Shown piece after piece: positions 1 through 8,368 of a stretch of DNA of 64,000 nucleotides; position 1 is the stretch's first letter; every line of letters begins with the position of its first letter. Origin of the DNA: Rhizobium sp. CIAT894 (lineage in GTDB: Bacteria > Pseudomonadota > Alphaproteobacteria > Rhizobiales > Rhizobiaceae); contig NZ_CP020948.1 in NCBI RefSeq assembly GCF_000172795.2, positions 1-64,000 on the forward strand, given 5' to 3'. The notes below the pieces were generated by a model. The model was not told the DNA's origin and did not search any database. It saw only the letters and a program-made list of their open reading frames with translations. The position numbers and the translations under genes were made by a program.

Positions 1-452
1 AGGTTCGCGTCGGGCCTGCGGGTAACTGTTATGGTTAACGAAATGTGACGGAAATAAAGGCGGATATAACTTCTGATTGGGGGCTTCTCGCTTTAAGATC
101 ACGGAGTTAAAGGGCTGCGCGGATCTGCGAAGCGACGGAGGAAAGGCAACCGGAGCCGTCACTGAAATAGCGGGAGTGCAACATTCCTCGATGGCGTATG
201 GCCGGGCTCCTCAGGCTCGCAGGGCCGAGGTTGGGGTCGTTCCTCTTCCGAGCGACGTACAGAATCGACCGTGAAATTGGATAGGCAAAAGGCTCGGCAT
301 TGAAATCGCTAGTGAAAAATTGGACCTTTTGCGGAGGCTAAATCTAAGCAGCATATTACTTTTTTACGTTTGAAATCTGGAGGTAAGAGCGCCCAGATTC
401 GATTGCTTTTCTTACGTATTCGCCGTCGTCGCCTTGACGCTATCGGCGTCAT
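1..452. other. Leading region without a recognisable gene
   Basis: I see no coding region with a recognisable family or a good ribosome binding site here. A short open stretch near 77-274 gives an arginine-rich protein with no family resemblance. The segment probably holds the promoter of the shikimate kinase gene that follows, but I could not pick a convincing -35/-10 pair. Confidence 0.4.
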
Positions 453-488
453 TTGATGATAGTTTTTAAAGACATTGTGAATGGGCCG

Positions 489-1082
489 ATGAGTGAAAAA
501 GTCCTGACTTCTGCCGAAAGTCTCAAAGACCAGGCCCGCGTTGCGCTGGGTCAGCGCAATCTTGTGCTTGTCGGACTGATGGGGGTCGGGAAGTCCTCGA
601 TTGGCTGGCCTCTTGCACAGCAGCTCGGCATTCCCTTTGTCGATACCGATGTCGAGATCGAGCGCGTTTCCCGCATGACGATCACCGAACTCTTTGCCGC
701 CTATGGTGAGCTGGAGTTCCGGGCGCTGGAAACGCGTGTCCTCAGGCGTCTCCTCGAGGGTGGACCACGCGTGATCTCGACGGGGGGCGGCGCCTTCATC
801 AACGAGAGCACGCGCCAGCACGTCAAGCGCGACAGCCTTTCCGTCTGGCTGAAGGCCGATCTCGACGTGTTGTGGGATCGCGTCAACAAACATGACGAAA
901 GGCCGCTGCTCAAGACAGAGAATCCGAAGCAAACCCTCGAGAACCTGATGAACGCGCGTTATCCGATCTATGAGGAAGCCGATGTCACGGTTCTCTCCCG
1001 CAACGTGGGCAAGGACATCATGGTCAAGGAAATCCTGGCTGCCATCGTCGAGGGGAAGGCAGCAGAAGGCAAAATGTCATGA
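489..1082 (+). CDS. aroK: Shikimate kinase family protein (orphan aroK copy)
   Basis: This is a 197-residue protein of the shikimate kinase family, which phosphorylates shikimate at the 3-OH in the chorismate pathway. The P-loop GLMGVGKS is at residues 29-36, the shikimate-contacting VDTD with D54 follows, then R78 in EFRALE, the GGG at 99-101, lid R138 in ERPLL and R157 in ARYPIY. All key residues are therefore present. The usual Arg after the P-loop Gly (IGR) is Trp here (IGW). I chose the ATG at 489, which gives the rhizobial-looking start MSEK..SLKD; an in-frame ATG at 453 would add 12 residues. The usual partner aroB does not follow; a polysaccharide gene does. It could be a second copy rather than the main aroK. 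Confidence 0.8.
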   Translation: MSEKVLTSAESLKDQARVALGQRNLVLVGLMGVGKSSIGWPLAQQLGIPFVDTDVEIERVSRMTITELFAAYGELEFRALETRVLRRLLEGGPRVISTGGGAFINESTRQHVKRDSLSVWLKADLDVLWDRVNKHDERPLLKTENPKQTLENLMNARYPIYEEADVTVLSRNVGKDIMVKEILAAIVEGKAAEGKMS

Positions 1083-1267
1083 GTGCATGTCGGCGCGATC
1101 GGCGGTGACGGACGTGAAGACTACGATCATGGGCACAAATGTTGCGCCGACGGTTGTCGGCCCTCGACACGATGTCCTGCAGTTGACGCGAAATGGTTTT
1201 TGACGATACGGCAGGGCGATAGCTTAATTGGCGGGAACCGCCGTGGGGCAGGGGGAGCTGCGGAAGC

Positions 1268-1834
1268 ATGGGTTTGAAACGGGCGGTGGATTTTTTCCTG
1301 GCTTTGATGGCGTCGGTGGTCCTGCTCGTTCCGATCCTTATCGTCGCTCTTTGCGTTCGCCTTACCTCGCCCGGACCGATCCTCTATTGGTCGAAACGCG
1401 TCGGCCGTTTCAATCAGATCTTCCTGATGCCGAAATTCCGCAGCATGCGCGTCGACACACCGACGGTTGCTACGCATTTGCTCGAAAATCCGGATCGGTT
1501 TTTAACCCCCATCGGCTCGTTCCTGCGCAAATCCAGCCTCGACGAACTGCCGCAACTGTGGTGCATCCTTGAGGGAAAAATGAGTTTCGTCGGCCCCCGG
1601 CCAGCGCTCTACAATCAGGACGACCTGATAGAGCTGCGGACGGCCCATGGCGTCGACAAGCTCCTGCCGGGATTGACCGGGTGGGCGCAGATCAACGGCC
1701 GCGACGAGTTGCCGATTCCGGAGAAGGTGAAATTCGACGTCGAATATCTCGCGCGGCGTTCATTCGGCTTCGACATGCGCATCCTGTTTCTGACCGCAGA
1801 CAAGGTCATACGCCGTAAGGGAATCAGGCATTAA
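1268..1834 (+). CDS. Undecaprenyl-phosphate sugar-1-phosphate transferase
   Basis: A 188-residue bacterial sugar transferase of the small monotopic (PglC-like) class. It moves a sugar-1-phosphate from a UDP-sugar to undecaprenyl phosphate at the inner membrane and so starts a surface polysaccharide. Visible features are an N-terminal hydrophobic re-entrant helix (residues 5-30), the basic KRVGRFNQIFLMPKFRSM segment, SSLDELPQLW with the catalytic Asp-Glu region, SFVGPRPA and the C-terminal GLTGWAQINGR. All are family hallmarks. A purine-rich AGGGGGAG precedes the ATG. The nucleotide-sugar dehydratase downstream suggests the pair makes and loads an amino-deoxy sugar, as the WreV/WreU type pair does for the R. 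etli O-antigen. That functional link is inference. Confidence 0.85.
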   Translation: MGLKRAVDFFLALMASVVLLVPILIVALCVRLTSPGPILYWSKRVGRFNQIFLMPKFRSMRVDTPTVATHLLENPDRFLTPIGSFLRKSSLDELPQLWCILEGKMSFVGPRPALYNQDDLIELRTAHGVDKLLPGLTGWAQINGRDELPIPEKVKFDVEYLARRSFGFDMRILFLTADKVIRRKGIRH

Positions 1835-1956
1835 CCTACCTACTTCTGATAGATAAGCGGGACGGAGGGCCTTGATTTCCGATTATTTCAGTTGCGCTCA
1901 TTGCAGAAAGCGACAAGAAGGTGGTTGTCTGTTGATCTGCGAGACGCTGGTAAGCA

Positions 1957-3951
1957 ATGTCCGAACATTCTCCTTCTGAGACACCGCGCTCAAGATGGTT
2001 CTTAGTGCCGATGCAAGCGCTCGTCGCCCCCTTGCTGGCGATGCCGCGGGTTGCCAAACGCGCGCTGGCTTTGCTGGTGGATTCCAGCTTTTGTGTTCTG
2101 ACGATCTGGCTGGCCTATTGCTTCCGGCTGAACGAATGGACGGTGCTGACCGGCGTGCAGTGGCTGCCAGTCTTCGTCTCTCTGTGCATGGCCCTGCCGA
2201 TCTTCATCGTCATGGGCATGTATCGGGCGATCTTCCGTTATGCCAATCTGGCTGCTTTCATTACTGTTCTGAAGGCGATTGCGATCTACGGCTTCGCCTT
2301 CATGACGATATTTACGGCGCTCAGCGTCCCGGGTGTTCCGAGAACCGTCGGTATTCTCCAGCCCTTCCTGTTGCTGATCGGGATCGGTCTGTCGAGATTG
2401 GGTATCCGCTATTGGCTGGGCGATGCCTACCAGCGGATCCTTCACAAGAATATGCTCGCGAAGGTGCTGATCTATGGGGCAGGCAAGGCCGGCCGGCAAC
2501 TGGCCGCCGCCTTGACGAACAGTGCCGAACTCAATGTTGTCGGCTATCTGGATGATGATCCGCGCCTCAAGGGCGGCGTCATGGGCGGCTTGCCGATCTA
2601 CGACCCCTCGGATCTTCCGGTGCTTGCCGAAGCGCTTGGCGTGCACAATGTGCTTCTTGCTCTCCCATCGGCATCGCGGCAGCGGCGCAACGAAATCCTG
2701 GAGCATATCCGCAAGGCCAGGGTGAATGTGCGCACATTGCCGGACCTCACGGCGCTCGCTCAGGGACGGGTCGCCGTCTCCGACATTCGTGAGCTGGAGA
2801 TCGAAGATCTGCTGGGGAGAGAAGCGGTCGCGCCACGCCAGGAGCTGCTCGACAAGGCAATGCGCAACAAGGTGGTGATGGTCACGGGCGCCGGCGGCTC
2901 GATCGGCGGCGAGTTATGCCGCCAGATTCTGCGCAACAAGCCTTCCAGTCTGATCCTTCTCGATCAGAACGAGTTTGCGCTTTATAACATCCATGCCGAA
3001 TTGCTGAAGCTGGCCGAACTGTACGAACATGAAAATCTGCAGATCGTACCGATCCTCTGTTCCGTCCGCGATCAGGATCGCATGGAGCATATCATGCAGA
3101 GCTGGCGACCTCAGACGCTTTACCATGCTGCCGCCTACAAGCATGTACCGCTTGTCGAACACAATGCCGTGGAAGGCATCAAGAACAACGTCATGGGCAC
3201 ACTGGTCACCGCGCGCGCGGCGCATAAATGCGGCGTCTCGAATTTCGTGCTGATCAGCACGGATAAGGCCGTGCGGCCGACCAATGTGATGGGCGCCAGC
3301 AAGAGGCTGGCGGAGATGGTTCTGCAGGCGCTCGCAGCAGAACTGACGACCGACAGAATGCGAACGAATTTTTCCATGGTCCGCTTCGGAAACGTCCTCG
3401 GCTCCTCCGGATCCGTCGTGCCGCTTTTCAGGCAGCAGATCAAGGATGGCGGCCCCGTTACGCTGACACATCCCAAAATAACCCGCTATTTCATGACGAT
3501 TTCGGAAGCCTCGCAGCTCGTCATCCAGGCCGGCGCGATGGCCGACGGCGGCGATGTGTTCCTGCTCGATATGGGAGAGCCCGTTCGCATTGCAGATCTT
3601 GCCCGCAAGATGGTGGAGCTTTCCGGGTTGACGGTCCGCGACGAGAACAATCCCGAAGGGGATATCGCGCTTTCCGTTACCGGTCTCAGGCCCGGCGAGA
3701 AGCTCTATGAAGAGCTGCTGATCGGGGACAATCCGGAAACGACCGAACATCCGCGGATCATGAAAGCGCGTGAGGATTTCCTGTTCTGGCCGGAGCTTTT
3801 GAAAAAGCTCAACGGCCTCAATGCGGCATTGGATCGCAACGATATGATCGCCGCACGCGCGACCTTGGCGGAGCTTGTTTCGGGCTATTCGTCAACGGGC
3901 GAGGTTTCAGACCTGGCGTTCACCGGCACTGAAGCCACTACGGCTGCCTGA
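1957..3951 (+). CDS. Membrane nucleotide-sugar 4,6-dehydratase, CapD/FlaA1/PglF type
   Basis: A 664-residue polysaccharide biosynthesis protein. About four membrane helices (residues 25-160) lead into a CoA-binding-like Rossmann segment with GAGKAGRQL near 173. A second, long SDR dehydratase domain follows with TGAGGSIGGE near 309-318. The catalytic region has STDKA near 434 and MGASKR in place of the usual YxxxK, as in PglF-type UDP-GlcNAc 4,6-dehydratases. The length matches the family. It likely supplies a 4-keto-6-deoxy amino sugar to the transferase encoded just upstream, 122 bp away. The spacing allows a shared or a separate promoter. The product sugar is not readable from sequence. Confidence 0.87.
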   Translation: MSEHSPSETPRSRWFLVPMQALVAPLLAMPRVAKRALALLVDSSFCVLTIWLAYCFRLNEWTVLTGVQWLPVFVSLCMALPIFIVMGMYRAIFRYANLAAFITVLKAIAIYGFAFMTIFTALSVPGVPRTVGILQPFLLLIGIGLSRLGIRYWLGDAYQRILHKNMLAKVLIYGAGKAGRQLAAALTNSAELNVVGYLDDDPRLKGGVMGGLPIYDPSDLPVLAEALGVHNVLLALPSASRQRRNEILEHIRKARVNVRTLPDLTALAQGRVAVSDIRELEIEDLLGREAVAPRQELLDKAMRNKVVMVTGAGGSIGGELCRQILRNKPSSLILLDQNEFALYNIHAELLKLAELYEHENLQIVPILCSVRDQDRMEHIMQSWRPQTLYHAAAYKHVPLVEHNAVEGIKNNVMGTLVTARAAHKCGVSNFVLISTDKAVRPTNVMGASKRLAEMVLQALAAELTTDRMRTNFSMVRFGNVLGSSGSVVPLFRQQIKDGGPVTLTHPKITRYFMTISEASQLVIQAGAMADGGDVFLLDMGEPVRIADLARKMVELSGLTVRDENNPEGDIALSVTGLRPGEKLYEELLIGDNPETTEHPRIMKAREDFLFWPELLKKLNGLNAALDRNDMIAARATLAELVSGYSSTGEVSDLAFTGTEATTAA

Positions 3952-3979
3952 GAATCGAGCATCATACTCCTCCCTAGCG

Positions 3980-5254
3980 TCAGTCGCGAACGACGGGCGC
4001 AAAACCTGTGCTGCCGCGATCCGCGCAAATCAGGGCGACCAGATAGGCAAAGATCGGATCCAAGGCCTTCTGATTGAACATGATGCCAAAGCTGCCGGTT
4101 ATGACGTAACTGCTGACGAGCAGAAGAGCGATCGCGATGGCCAAGTCCCGGCCCGGCCCGGCTTCCTTTCGCCACGCGCCGATCACAGGTGTCGCGAGCA
4201 TCAGCGAAAGCGCTGCAATGCCGAAAATGCCGGCGTCGATCCCCGCGGTGAGAAAACCATTATGGACATGCGAATAGGTCAGTTGCGGCCTTATGCTCTC
4301 GGGCAGCTCTGCCAGCACCGAAGCCATCCGGTTTTGCGGGCCATAACCGGTCAACGGATCCTTGCTGATTGCTGACACCGCACCCTTGTACAGAGCGAAC
4401 CGTGCACTCAGCGACGTGACTTCGCCGTCACTGCGTTCGAGCGATGCCATATTGTCCTGCAGCGCCTCGATGCGATGGAGGATCTGGCCGCTGCCGAGGG
4501 CAATCAGTCCCGCAAACAGCAAAGAGCCGGTGATGGCGAGGCTGCGTAAACTCAGATGGAAGCTGTGTTTGCGAAAATACCAGAGAAAGATGACGATATG
4601 GACGGGGATGACCAGCCAGGCCGAGCGCGTTCCGGAAAGCAGGACGCAGCCCAGACCGGCGGCATATCCCAGTATGGCGATTCTTTGCTCGACACTCTTG
4701 GGGGATTGAACGTTCAGAAGCGAAATACCGCCGAAAAGAACGCCTATCACGCCCAGCAGTGCGGCGTTCGAAGTCCCGGCCTCTGCCCTCTCCATCAGAA
4801 ACATGATCTGCAGCAGACTGAAGAGAAAGGTGACGATCATGCCGATACCGGCGCTGAGGATAAACAGCGGCATCAGGCGGCCATCGGGAGACTGGCGCAT
4901 TCGGGGCAATATCAGCCAGACCGAAAAGAAAGGCAGCAGCCGGAATATCCAGTTCAGTTCTTCGGAGTAGGGCGGATTGATGAATATGCTTGCGATCATC
5001 ACCAGCGGGTAGACCGACATGCCAATGGCAACCAGCCGGTCGGATCTCGACAGGTTCAAGGCCAGCCGGCCCGTCGCCAGACAGTAGATGCCCCACACCA
5101 TCGACGCCAGAAGGATGAATGAGTTAAAGTTCGGCGAAAGTCCGGGCAGGATTGCAAAGAGGAAGACCGCGATGCGGTTGTTTCGATCGAGCGCGCTTCC
5201 CGCCCCATTGTCGGGATAGAGCACTGCTATCTTCAGTTGTTTCAGATATTTCAC
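3980..5254 (-). CDS. O-antigen ligase/polymerase family membrane protein (WaaL/Wzy-like)
   Basis: A 424-residue polytopic membrane protein with roughly ten hydrophobic segments. It carries the family signature SGTRSAWL near residues 215-222 and a large loop with SARFALYKGAV..DPLTGYGPQNR and SHVHNGFL. The His and Arg residues of that loop are typical of PF04932 O-antigen ligases and polymerases. It would act at the periplasmic face, either joining undecaprenyl-linked glycan to lipid A-core or polymerising repeat units; the sequence does not decide which. It is convergent with the dehydratase gene (28 bp apart), which supports a role in the same surface polysaccharide. Confidence 0.8.
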   Translation of the reverse strand: MKYLKQLKIAVLYPDNGAGSALDRNNRIAVFLFAILPGLSPNFNSFILLASMVWGIYCLATGRLALNLSRSDRLVAIGMSVYPLVMIASIFINPPYSEELNWIFRLLPFFSVWLILPRMRQSPDGRLMPLFILSAGIGMIVTFLFSLLQIMFLMERAEAGTSNAALLGVIGVLFGGISLLNVQSPKSVEQRIAILGYAAGLGCVLLSGTRSAWLVIPVHIVIFLWYFRKHSFHLSLRSLAITGSLLFAGLIALGSGQILHRIEALQDNMASLERSDGEVTSLSARFALYKGAVSAISKDPLTGYGPQNRMASVLAELPESIRPQLTYSHVHNGFLTAGIDAGIFGIAALSLMLATPVIGAWRKEAGPGRDLAIAIALLLVSSYVITGSFGIMFNQKALDPIFAYLVALICADRGSTGFAPVVRD

Positions 5255-5293
5255 GTGCCGATCCTGACCATGCCGATGCCGTCTGGCTAAGGA

Positions 5294-5305
5294 TCGTGAT
5301 CACGA
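5294..5305. promoter_or_regulatory. 12-bp perfect palindrome
   Basis: TCGTGATCACGA is a perfect palindrome in the spacer between the ligase-like gene and the GntR gene, upstream of both. It could be an operator, but no protein can be assigned. The rest of 5255-5546 shows nothing coding. Confidence 0.3.
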
Positions 5306-5546
5306 CTGTCAAGCGACCGGGGATTGGATGCAATCTATGGCTTTATTCGTCGTGGTATTCCGGCAACAGTTGCTTGAGGAGATGACGATAAAAGTTGAAC
5401 GCATTTCCCACGTGGCTTGGCCGGACGATCGGCATGCGGGAATTCTGACGCGCGATTGTCGGGCTCTTGTTTTCGATCTGCGGCGCTTGCGGCCACCGGA
5501 GGGCTTTCCGTCACTCTCGGCCGCCCGTATTGGCAAAGCGACATAA

Positions 5547-5566
5547 CTGGTATACTAGTATGCCAG
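5547..5566. promoter_or_regulatory. Putative UxuR-type GntR operator
   Basis: CTGGTATACTAGTATGCCAG is an 18/20 inverted repeat. Its TGGTAtactAGTAtgCCA core resembles operators of UxuR/KdgR-like FCD GntR regulators (TGGTATACCA class). It covers the ATG at 5560 of the downstream regulator gene, so binding would block its own transcription or initiation. The function is inferred from the symmetry and from the neighbouring GntR and uxuA genes. Confidence 0.6.
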
Positions 5567-5589
5567 AAATTTCCTCACCCTGGTATCTC

Positions 5590-6309
5590 ATGCGACACGC
5601 ATCAGAAAGCGAAGTTTTGGTCGGGCCGGCGTCGCAGCAGACCGGCAGGCTGCGTCGCGTCACCACGGCCGGCGCCATCTATGAACGCCTGCATGCCAAT
5701 ATCGTGTCGCTGCGAATGCCGCCCGGCATGTTGCTGCAGGAAAAGCGCATCGCCGACGATTTCGGTGTCAGCCGCACGCCGGTGCGCGAGGCGCTGCTCC
5801 GGCTTTCCGAAGGCGGGCTGGTCGATATTTACCCGCAATCGGGTACCGTCGTGTCGCGCGTGCCGGTTTCTGCGATTCCCGAGGCGGTCGTGGTGCGCAA
5901 GGCGCTCGAAGGCACGACCGTCGAGACTGCGGCTCTGATCGCCACCGCTGCGGACATCGCCCGTCTCGATACCATCATCGCCCGCCAGCAGTCGCATGTT
6001 GCGGCCGGCAATACTTCAAGTTTCCATGACGAAGACGAGGCCTTTCACGAGGCGATCGCACAAATATCGGGATATCCCGGAATCTGGACGATTCTGAAAA
6101 CGGTCAAGGTGCAGATCGACCGGGCGAGGCGGCTGACGCTGCCGGTGCTGGCGCGGATGGACAATGTGGTGCACGAACACATGATCATCCGCGATGCGCT
6201 CGCCGCCCATGATGCGACGGCTGCGCGCAACGCGATGACCCATCATTTGAGCGCCGTCATTCCCGATGTCGACGAGCTGCGCTTGCGTTATCCCGATTAT
6301 TTCTGCTGA
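5590..6309 (+). CDS. GntR (FCD) regulator, UxuR-like
   Basis: A 239-residue FadR-subfamily transcription factor. The N-terminal winged helix (TAGAIYERLHANIVSLRMPPG..RIADDFGVSRTPVREALLRLSEGGLV) is followed by an all-helical FCD ligand domain containing DEDEAFHEAI, and by H residues near HEHMIIRDAL and MTHHLSAV that usually bind metal or carboxylate effectors. I place the start at the ATG at 5590, because the in-frame ATG at 5560 lies inside the palindromic operator; neither has a strong Shine-Dalgarno. It sits 44 bp upstream of uxuA, so the effector is probably a hexuronate-derived acid such as mannonate, fructuronate or glucuronate. The effector is inference. Confidence 0.85.
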   Translation: MRHASESEVLVGPASQQTGRLRRVTTAGAIYERLHANIVSLRMPPGMLLQEKRIADDFGVSRTPVREALLRLSEGGLVDIYPQSGTVVSRVPVSAIPEAVVVRKALEGTTVETAALIATAADIARLDTIIARQQSHVAAGNTSSFHDEDEAFHEAIAQISGYPGIWTILKTVKVQIDRARRLTLPVLARMDNVVHEHMIIRDALAAHDATAARNAMTHHLSAVIPDVDELRLRYPDYFC

Positions 6310-6353
6310 CGGCAGGACCGAATACGAAACGAAAAGCGAGAGAAGGAAGAAGA

Positions 6354-7541
6354 ATGCGGCAAGGTTGGAGATGGTTCGGGCCGGAAGCGCCGGTAACGCT
6401 GGATGATGTCCGTCAGACGGGCGCGACCAATATCGTCTCTTCGCTGCACCAGGTGCCGATCGGCAGGGCCTGGACGGAGAAAGAAGTGCGCGACCGCCAG
6501 TCGCTGATCGAGACGACGCCCGGCGATCGTTCGCCGCTCGTCTGGTCGGTGGTCGAGAGCATCCCGATCCCCGATGCCGTCAAGCGCAAGGGCGGGGAGG
6601 CGAGGGCCGAAATCGAGGCGTGGATTGCCAGCCTCGAAGCGGTCGCCGCCTGCGGCATCCCGATCGTCTGCTATAATTTCATGCCTGTCGTGGACTGGAC
6701 CCGCACCGAACTCGATTTCGTGACGCCGACGGGTGCGACCGCCATGCGCTTCGATCACGAGCGTTTCGCAGCCTTCGACCTCTTCATTCTGGAGCGGCCG
6801 GATGCGGCACAGCACTATTCCGCGGAAGACCGCGAACGGGCGCGTATCGTCTTCGAAGCCATGTCGGACGACGAGATCGCCGACATCACTCGGATCATCA
6901 CCTCGGCTCTGCCCGGCTCGACCACCGAACCTCTGACCATTCCGGCCTTCCGGGAAAAGCTGGTCGCCTATAGCGGTATCGATGCCGCAAGGCTGCGCCG
7001 CCATCTGATCGAATTCCTGGAAGCGGTGACGCCGGCTGCCGAAGCGCGCGGCGTCAAGCTGACGCTGCATCCCGATGATCCGCCGCGGTCGCTGTTTGGC
7101 CTGCCGCGCATCGCCTCGTCGGCCGAGGATTATGCCGCTCTGTTCGATGCGGTGCCGTCGGCGGCGAACGGCATGTGTTATTGCACCGGCAGCCTCGGCG
7201 TGCGTGCCGAGAACGACCTGCCGGCGATCGCCCGGCGCTTCGCCTCGCGCATCCACTTCGCCCATCTGCGCGCCACGACACGCGAGGGGGACGGCCGGAC
7301 GTTCCATGAAAGCGCGCATCTGGAAGGCGACGTCGACATGGTCGCGGTTCTCCGGGAACTGGTGGCGGAAGACCGCCGCCGCGGCCCTGACGACACGATC
7401 GTCTTCCGCTCGGACCACGGCCATCGCATGCTCGACGATCTCGACAAAACAGTCACGCCCGGTTACCCCGCCATCGGCCGCATGCGCGGCCTTGCCGAAC
7501 TGCGCGGCATCCTGCACGCGCTGGGCGCCCCGCCGAACTGA
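6354..7541 (+). CDS. uxuA: Mannonate dehydratase
   Basis: A 395-residue UxuA-family enzyme (EC 4.2.1.8) that dehydrates D-mannonate to 2-keto-3-deoxygluconate in hexuronate catabolism. The start MRQGWRWFGP, the VSSLHQVPIGRAW segment, CYNFMPVVDWTRT, HPDDPPRSLFGLPRI, GMCYCTGSLG, HFAHLRAT and the C-terminal DHGHRMLDD are all characteristic and hold the metal-binding His and Cys residues. GAAGGAAG precedes the ATG. It probably forms an operon with the GntR gene. No uxaC, uxuB or kdgK lies in the window, so the rest of the pathway must be elsewhere. Confidence 0.95.
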   Translation: MRQGWRWFGPEAPVTLDDVRQTGATNIVSSLHQVPIGRAWTEKEVRDRQSLIETTPGDRSPLVWSVVESIPIPDAVKRKGGEARAEIEAWIASLEAVAACGIPIVCYNFMPVVDWTRTELDFVTPTGATAMRFDHERFAAFDLFILERPDAAQHYSAEDRERARIVFEAMSDDEIADITRIITSALPGSTTEPLTIPAFREKLVAYSGIDAARLRRHLIEFLEAVTPAAEARGVKLTLHPDDPPRSLFGLPRIASSAEDYAALFDAVPSAANGMCYCTGSLGVRAENDLPAIARRFASRIHFAHLRATTREGDGRTFHESAHLEGDVDMVAVLRELVAEDRRRGPDDTIVFRSDHGHRMLDDLDKTVTPGYPAIGRMRGLAELRGILHALGAPPN

Positions 7542-7585
7542 GGGCGTTCCCAGGCGTAGTCGCTCTCTGGAGCTCAGGCAGCCCT

Positions 7586-8233
7586 TCAGAGTGCGCAACC
7601 CTTCAAAAACAGATCGGCGCACATCTTCGCCCGCGCCGCGATTGCGTCGATCTTCGGCGGCGGCTCCTGGCGCAGCATCGCGGCGCGCTGGGGCTCCATG
7701 ATCATCATGCCGCGCAGCATGCCGCAGGCCGCATGCGGATCGTCGAGCGCAATCAGCCCATGGTCGATCTGCCGGCGCAGCCAATCTTCCATCAGCGTGT
7801 TGGTTCTGACGATCGCCTTTTCATAAAAGCTGTTGGCGATCTCCGGAAAGCGGTCGGACTCGCTGATGACGAGCCGGGTGACGGTGATCGTATCCAGTGA
7901 CAGCGTCAGCATGCCATAGGCCGTCAGCATACGTTCCAGCCCCTGTCTGAGATCCGCCGCGGCGAGCGTGCCGGGGTCAAGCGCCATCAGAAAGCGCCCG
8001 GTCCGCTCCGTGACCATCTCGGAAAAGAGGTCCGCCTTCGTCGGAAACAGGCGGTAGAGCGTCTTGGTCGAGACACCCGCCTCCTGAGCGATGGCGGCGA
8101 TGCTTGCCGCCGCATAGCCGTTCTCGTGAAATTGCCGGTTGGCCGCCTCGATAATCACGCTTCTCGTATCGTCATCGCAACGGACCTGCGGCCGGCCCCG
8201 CGGCCTTTTCTCGATTTCGTGATTTTGGACCAT
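7586..8233 (-). CDS. TetR family repressor of the adjacent Emr-type exporter
   Basis: A 215-residue TetR/AcrR regulator. Its DNA-binding helix-turn-helix is near residues 20-65 (VIIEAANRQFHENGYAAASIAAIAQEAG, then VSTKTLYRLFPTKADLF). The C-terminal part is a helical ligand domain of the type found with EmrAB-like pumps. The start ATG at 8233 gives MVQNHEIEKRPRGRPQ; the frame stays open further upstream, but that stretch crosses the divergent exporter gene. It is transcribed away from emrA across a 135-bp spacer with a TATTTTCCAAA dyad, which fits local repression relieved by a drug or plant aromatic. The inducer is unknown. Confidence 0.88.
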   Translation of the reverse strand: MVQNHEIEKRPRGRPQVRCDDDTRSVIIEAANRQFHENGYAAASIAAIAQEAGVSTKTLYRLFPTKADLFSEMVTERTGRFLMALDPGTLAAADLRQGLERMLTAYGMLTLSLDTITVTRLVISESDRFPEIANSFYEKAIVRTNTLMEDWLRRQIDHGLIALDDPHAACGMLRGMMIMEPQRAAMLRQEPPPKIDAIAARAKMCADLFLKGCAL

Positions 8234-8236
8234 GAT

Positions 8237-8289
8237 TATTTTCCAAATTCTGGTTGACATCCATTTTCTAATACATATTTTGGAAAATA
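8237..8289. promoter_or_regulatory. emrA promoter overlapped by TetR-type dyad
   Basis: A -35 TTGACA at 8254-8259 and a -10 TATTTT at 8276-8281, separated by 16 bp, point toward emrA. Two arms of an inverted repeat, TATTTTCCAAA (8237-8247) and TTTGGAAAATA (8279-8289), flank this promoter; the right arm overlaps the -10. This is the expected layout for TetR repression. Whether the arms are two half-sites or two separate sites cannot be told. Confidence 0.55.
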
Positions 8290-8368
8290 TCAAGTTTCCT
8301 AAAGTGCATTCCACCGAATTCAAAGGCCGCGGCCGATAGCGACAGCGACCACTCCCAGGAGAGAGACA

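Noticed and set aside
309..932. Long minus-strand open frame opposite the shikimate kinase gene
   Set aside because: It is the mirror of a clear P-loop kinase, has no family resemblance and starts without a ribosome binding site.
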